Source of the DNA: BOG-908 sp964242115
GTDB lineage: Bacteria > Pseudomonadota > Alphaproteobacteria > Acetobacterales > Acetobacteraceae
Length of the DNA stretch: 64,000 nt
Assembly (NCBI GenBank): GCA_964242115.1
Contig: CAXSZX010000001.1
Span: 248,001-312,000, forward strand
Reading direction: 5' to 3'
Part shown: positions 63,026 to 64,000 of the stretch, one piece after another
Position numbering within the stretch: position 1 is the stretch's first letter
How the letters are laid out: each line of letters begins with the position of its first letter
Notes under the pieces: generated by a model
Databases searched by the model: none
What the model saw: only the letters and a program-made list of their open reading frames with translations
Told to the model about the DNA's origin: nothing
Position numbers and translations under genes: made by a program

Positions 63026-63372
63026 AGCAGGCCGCGCACCCCTTCGTGCTGGACGGCGTGGTCGCCCGGCTCTATCCCGGCCCCGGGCGGTCCCTCGCGA
63101 CCGGCCCCGGCCGGCTCGGGCGATCCGGCGCCGCCGGCAACGTGCTGTGGCAGGCGAGCGACACGATCTACGACCTGGACCTGTTCGCCGGCTTCTGGGC
63201 TTTCGACGCCGGGCAGATCGACTGGCTGTCCGGCTTCCTGTGCGATCCGGCGACGAGCGAGATGTTCCTGCGTCTGGCAGAGCCGGCAGCGGACGAGGAA
63301 GAGCCCGAGGAGATCTACGCGCGGGCGTCGATGAACACGCTGGAGAACGACTTGCAGGATGAGTATTCTTGA
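63022..63372 (+). CDS. Hypothetical protein (116 aa), coupled to the upstream membrane protein
   Basis: A 116-residue protein beginning at TTG 63022, overlapping the upstream stop by 4 bases. Sequence has a Gly/Pro-rich middle (RLYPGPGRSLATGPGRLGRS), then NVLWQASDTIYDLDLFAGFW and a very acidic tail (ADEEEPEEIYARASM). No family recognised. The overlap suggests translational coupling; a role in association with the membrane protein is only inferred. Repeat copy 22 follows the stop after 6 bases. Confidence 0.62.
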   Translation: MKQAAHPFVLDGVVARLYPGPGRSLATGPGRLGRSGAAGNVLWQASDTIYDLDLFAGFWAFDAGQIDWLSGFLCDPATSEMFLRLAEPAADEEEPEEIYARASMNTLENDLQDEYS

Positions 63373-63378
63373 GGACAG

Positions 63379-63524
63379 GAAAGCAAGCGGTTCTTTTTTG
63401 AAAAAAAGAACCAAACTACTTTTGCTCCCTGGGTCCTCGTCTGTGGGAAGGTCCGCGACAGCCGTGACAAAAGTTTTTTGCTTCTTTTTTTCCAAAAAAG
63501 AAGCGCGTCCTTGAGCTTGCTTTC
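63379..63524 (+). repeat. Intergenic repeat copy 22 (near-consensus)
   Basis: Begins with the full terminus GAAAGCAAGCGGTTCTTTTT, then TTGAAAAAAAGAACC, ACTTTTGCTCCCTGGG, core GGTCCGCGACAGCCG, CAAAAGTTTTTTGCTTC and TTTTTTTCCAAAAAAGAAGC. The end is expanded (GCGTCCTTGAGCTTGCTTTC) and contains the ycjX start codon. Confidence 0.92.
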
Positions 63525-64000
63525 CGACGTAGGCGGCACCCTCCAAAACCTGGCCTACACCGGCGCGCAGGCCTGGCCGTTCTCCACCATCACCGTGCGC
63601 ATCGGCGTCACCGGCCTCTCCCGCGCCGGCAAGACCGCGTTCCTCACCTCGGTCGCCGCCAACCTGATGGCGCGCCGCTGGGCGCTCGCGCCGCTGGGCG
63701 CCGGCGACGTGCCGCGCTTCGACCAGGCGCGCCACCTCGCCCGCCTCGCCGCCGACCCGCCTGCCTGGCCGGAGCGCACGGACGCCGCCTCGCTGCTGGC
63801 GCTGACCACCAGCCTGCCGCGCGGCCTGCTGCCGGCGCGCCACGTGCGGCTGGAGTTCCTGGACTACCCGGGCGAGTGGCTGATCGACTTGCCGATGCTG
63901 CGCCAGACCTACGCCCAGTGGTCGGACGCGACACTGCGCCGCCTGGAATCGGCGTCCGTGGCGCCGGTGGCCGCACCGTTCCTCGCCTTTATCGGCGGCA
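63511..64000 (+). CDS. ycjX: YcjX-family GTPase-like protein (partial, runs off the window)
   Basis: The first 163 residues of a YcjX (DUF463) protein; the frame is open to the window end. VRIGVTGLSRAGKTAFLTSV contains the P-loop in the family's GLSRxGKT form, and VRLEFLDYPGEWLIDLPML is the diagnostic Walker-B-like segment. YcjX proteins are P-loop NTPases of unknown role, often in stress or envelope operons. TTG 63511 or TTG 63517 is the start; both lie inside the terminus of repeat copy 22, so the first few residues may be repeat-derived. Confidence 0.9.
   Translation, partial: MSLLSDVGGTLQNLAYTGAQAWPFSTITVRIGVTGLSRAGKTAFLTSVAANLMARRWALAPLGAGDVPRFDQARHLARLAADPPAWPERTDAASLLALTTSLPRGLLPARHVRLEFLDYPGEWLIDLPMLRQTYAQWSDATLRRLESASVAPVAAPFLAFIGG

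Overview
The window is GC-rich bacterial chromosome with dense genes and frequent GTG/TTG starts. A hopanoid side-chain locus (hpnI-hpnJ-hpnK), an adenosylcobalamin-dependent ribonucleotide reductase, two acid-type S53 (sedolisin) peptidases, a YcjX gene and an alphaproteobacterial style of chemotaxis cluster together suggest an alphaproteobacterium, most likely an acidophilic member of the Acetobacteraceae. The family assignment is inference; no rRNA or marker phylogeny is available here.

Layout. 1-4.5 kb: end of hpnI, then hpnJ, hpnK and mutL. 4.7-24 kb: mostly single housekeeping or accessory genes separated by copies of one intergenic repeat: a secreted GH16-like protein, hemW, a nitroreductase, a small acidic protein, inositol-phosphate synthase plus a histidine phosphatase, a GST, a penicillin acylase, tRNA-Arg(CCU), a sulfotransferase, an NmrA-like protein, an NTF2-like protein, a metallo-beta-lactamase-fold protein, nrdJ and a secreted sedolisin. 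24-41.5 kb: surface-glycan genes. A minus-strand run holds GT4, GT2, a sugar epimerase, GT4, GT2, a 1503-residue methyltransferase/GT2/GT4/RgpF-like fusion and a large membrane protein; then come a methyltransferase gene broken by an in-frame TGA and, divergently, a methyltransferase and a family 9 glycosyltransferase. 41.7-56 kb: signalling. A MHYT-GGDEF-EAL protein is followed by STAS-cheY-cheA-cheW-MCP-cheR-cheD-cheB, a remnant of a SpoIIE-type phosphatase, an MCP-like protein with a CheZ-like motif, a second STAS protein and a lone receiver. 56-64 kb: two GT39-like membrane proteins, a secreted hypothetical protein, an Smr-domain protein, a second sedolisin, a 15-bp-period repeat tract, and the start of ycjX.

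The strongest non-genic signal is a roughly 130-bp intergenic element present at about 22 loci in both orientations. It has MITE-like terminal inverted repeats that are themselves palindromes, a conserved GC-rich core with CCGCGACAGC, and inner arms that allow two alternative folds. It abuts stop and start codons so closely that it supplies or replaces gene ends in places. It is absent from about 35.74 to 55.14 kb, the stretch that carries the methyltransferase/GT9 genes and the chemotaxis cluster, so that block may have a different history.

Working together: the hpn genes elaborate bacteriohopanetetrol; the glycosyltransferase block probably builds or decorates a cell-surface polysaccharide; the che cluster has the same gene order as the che2 (F7-class) pathway of Pseudomonas aeruginosa, with a soluble triple-PAS receptor, and no flagellar gene lies in the window.
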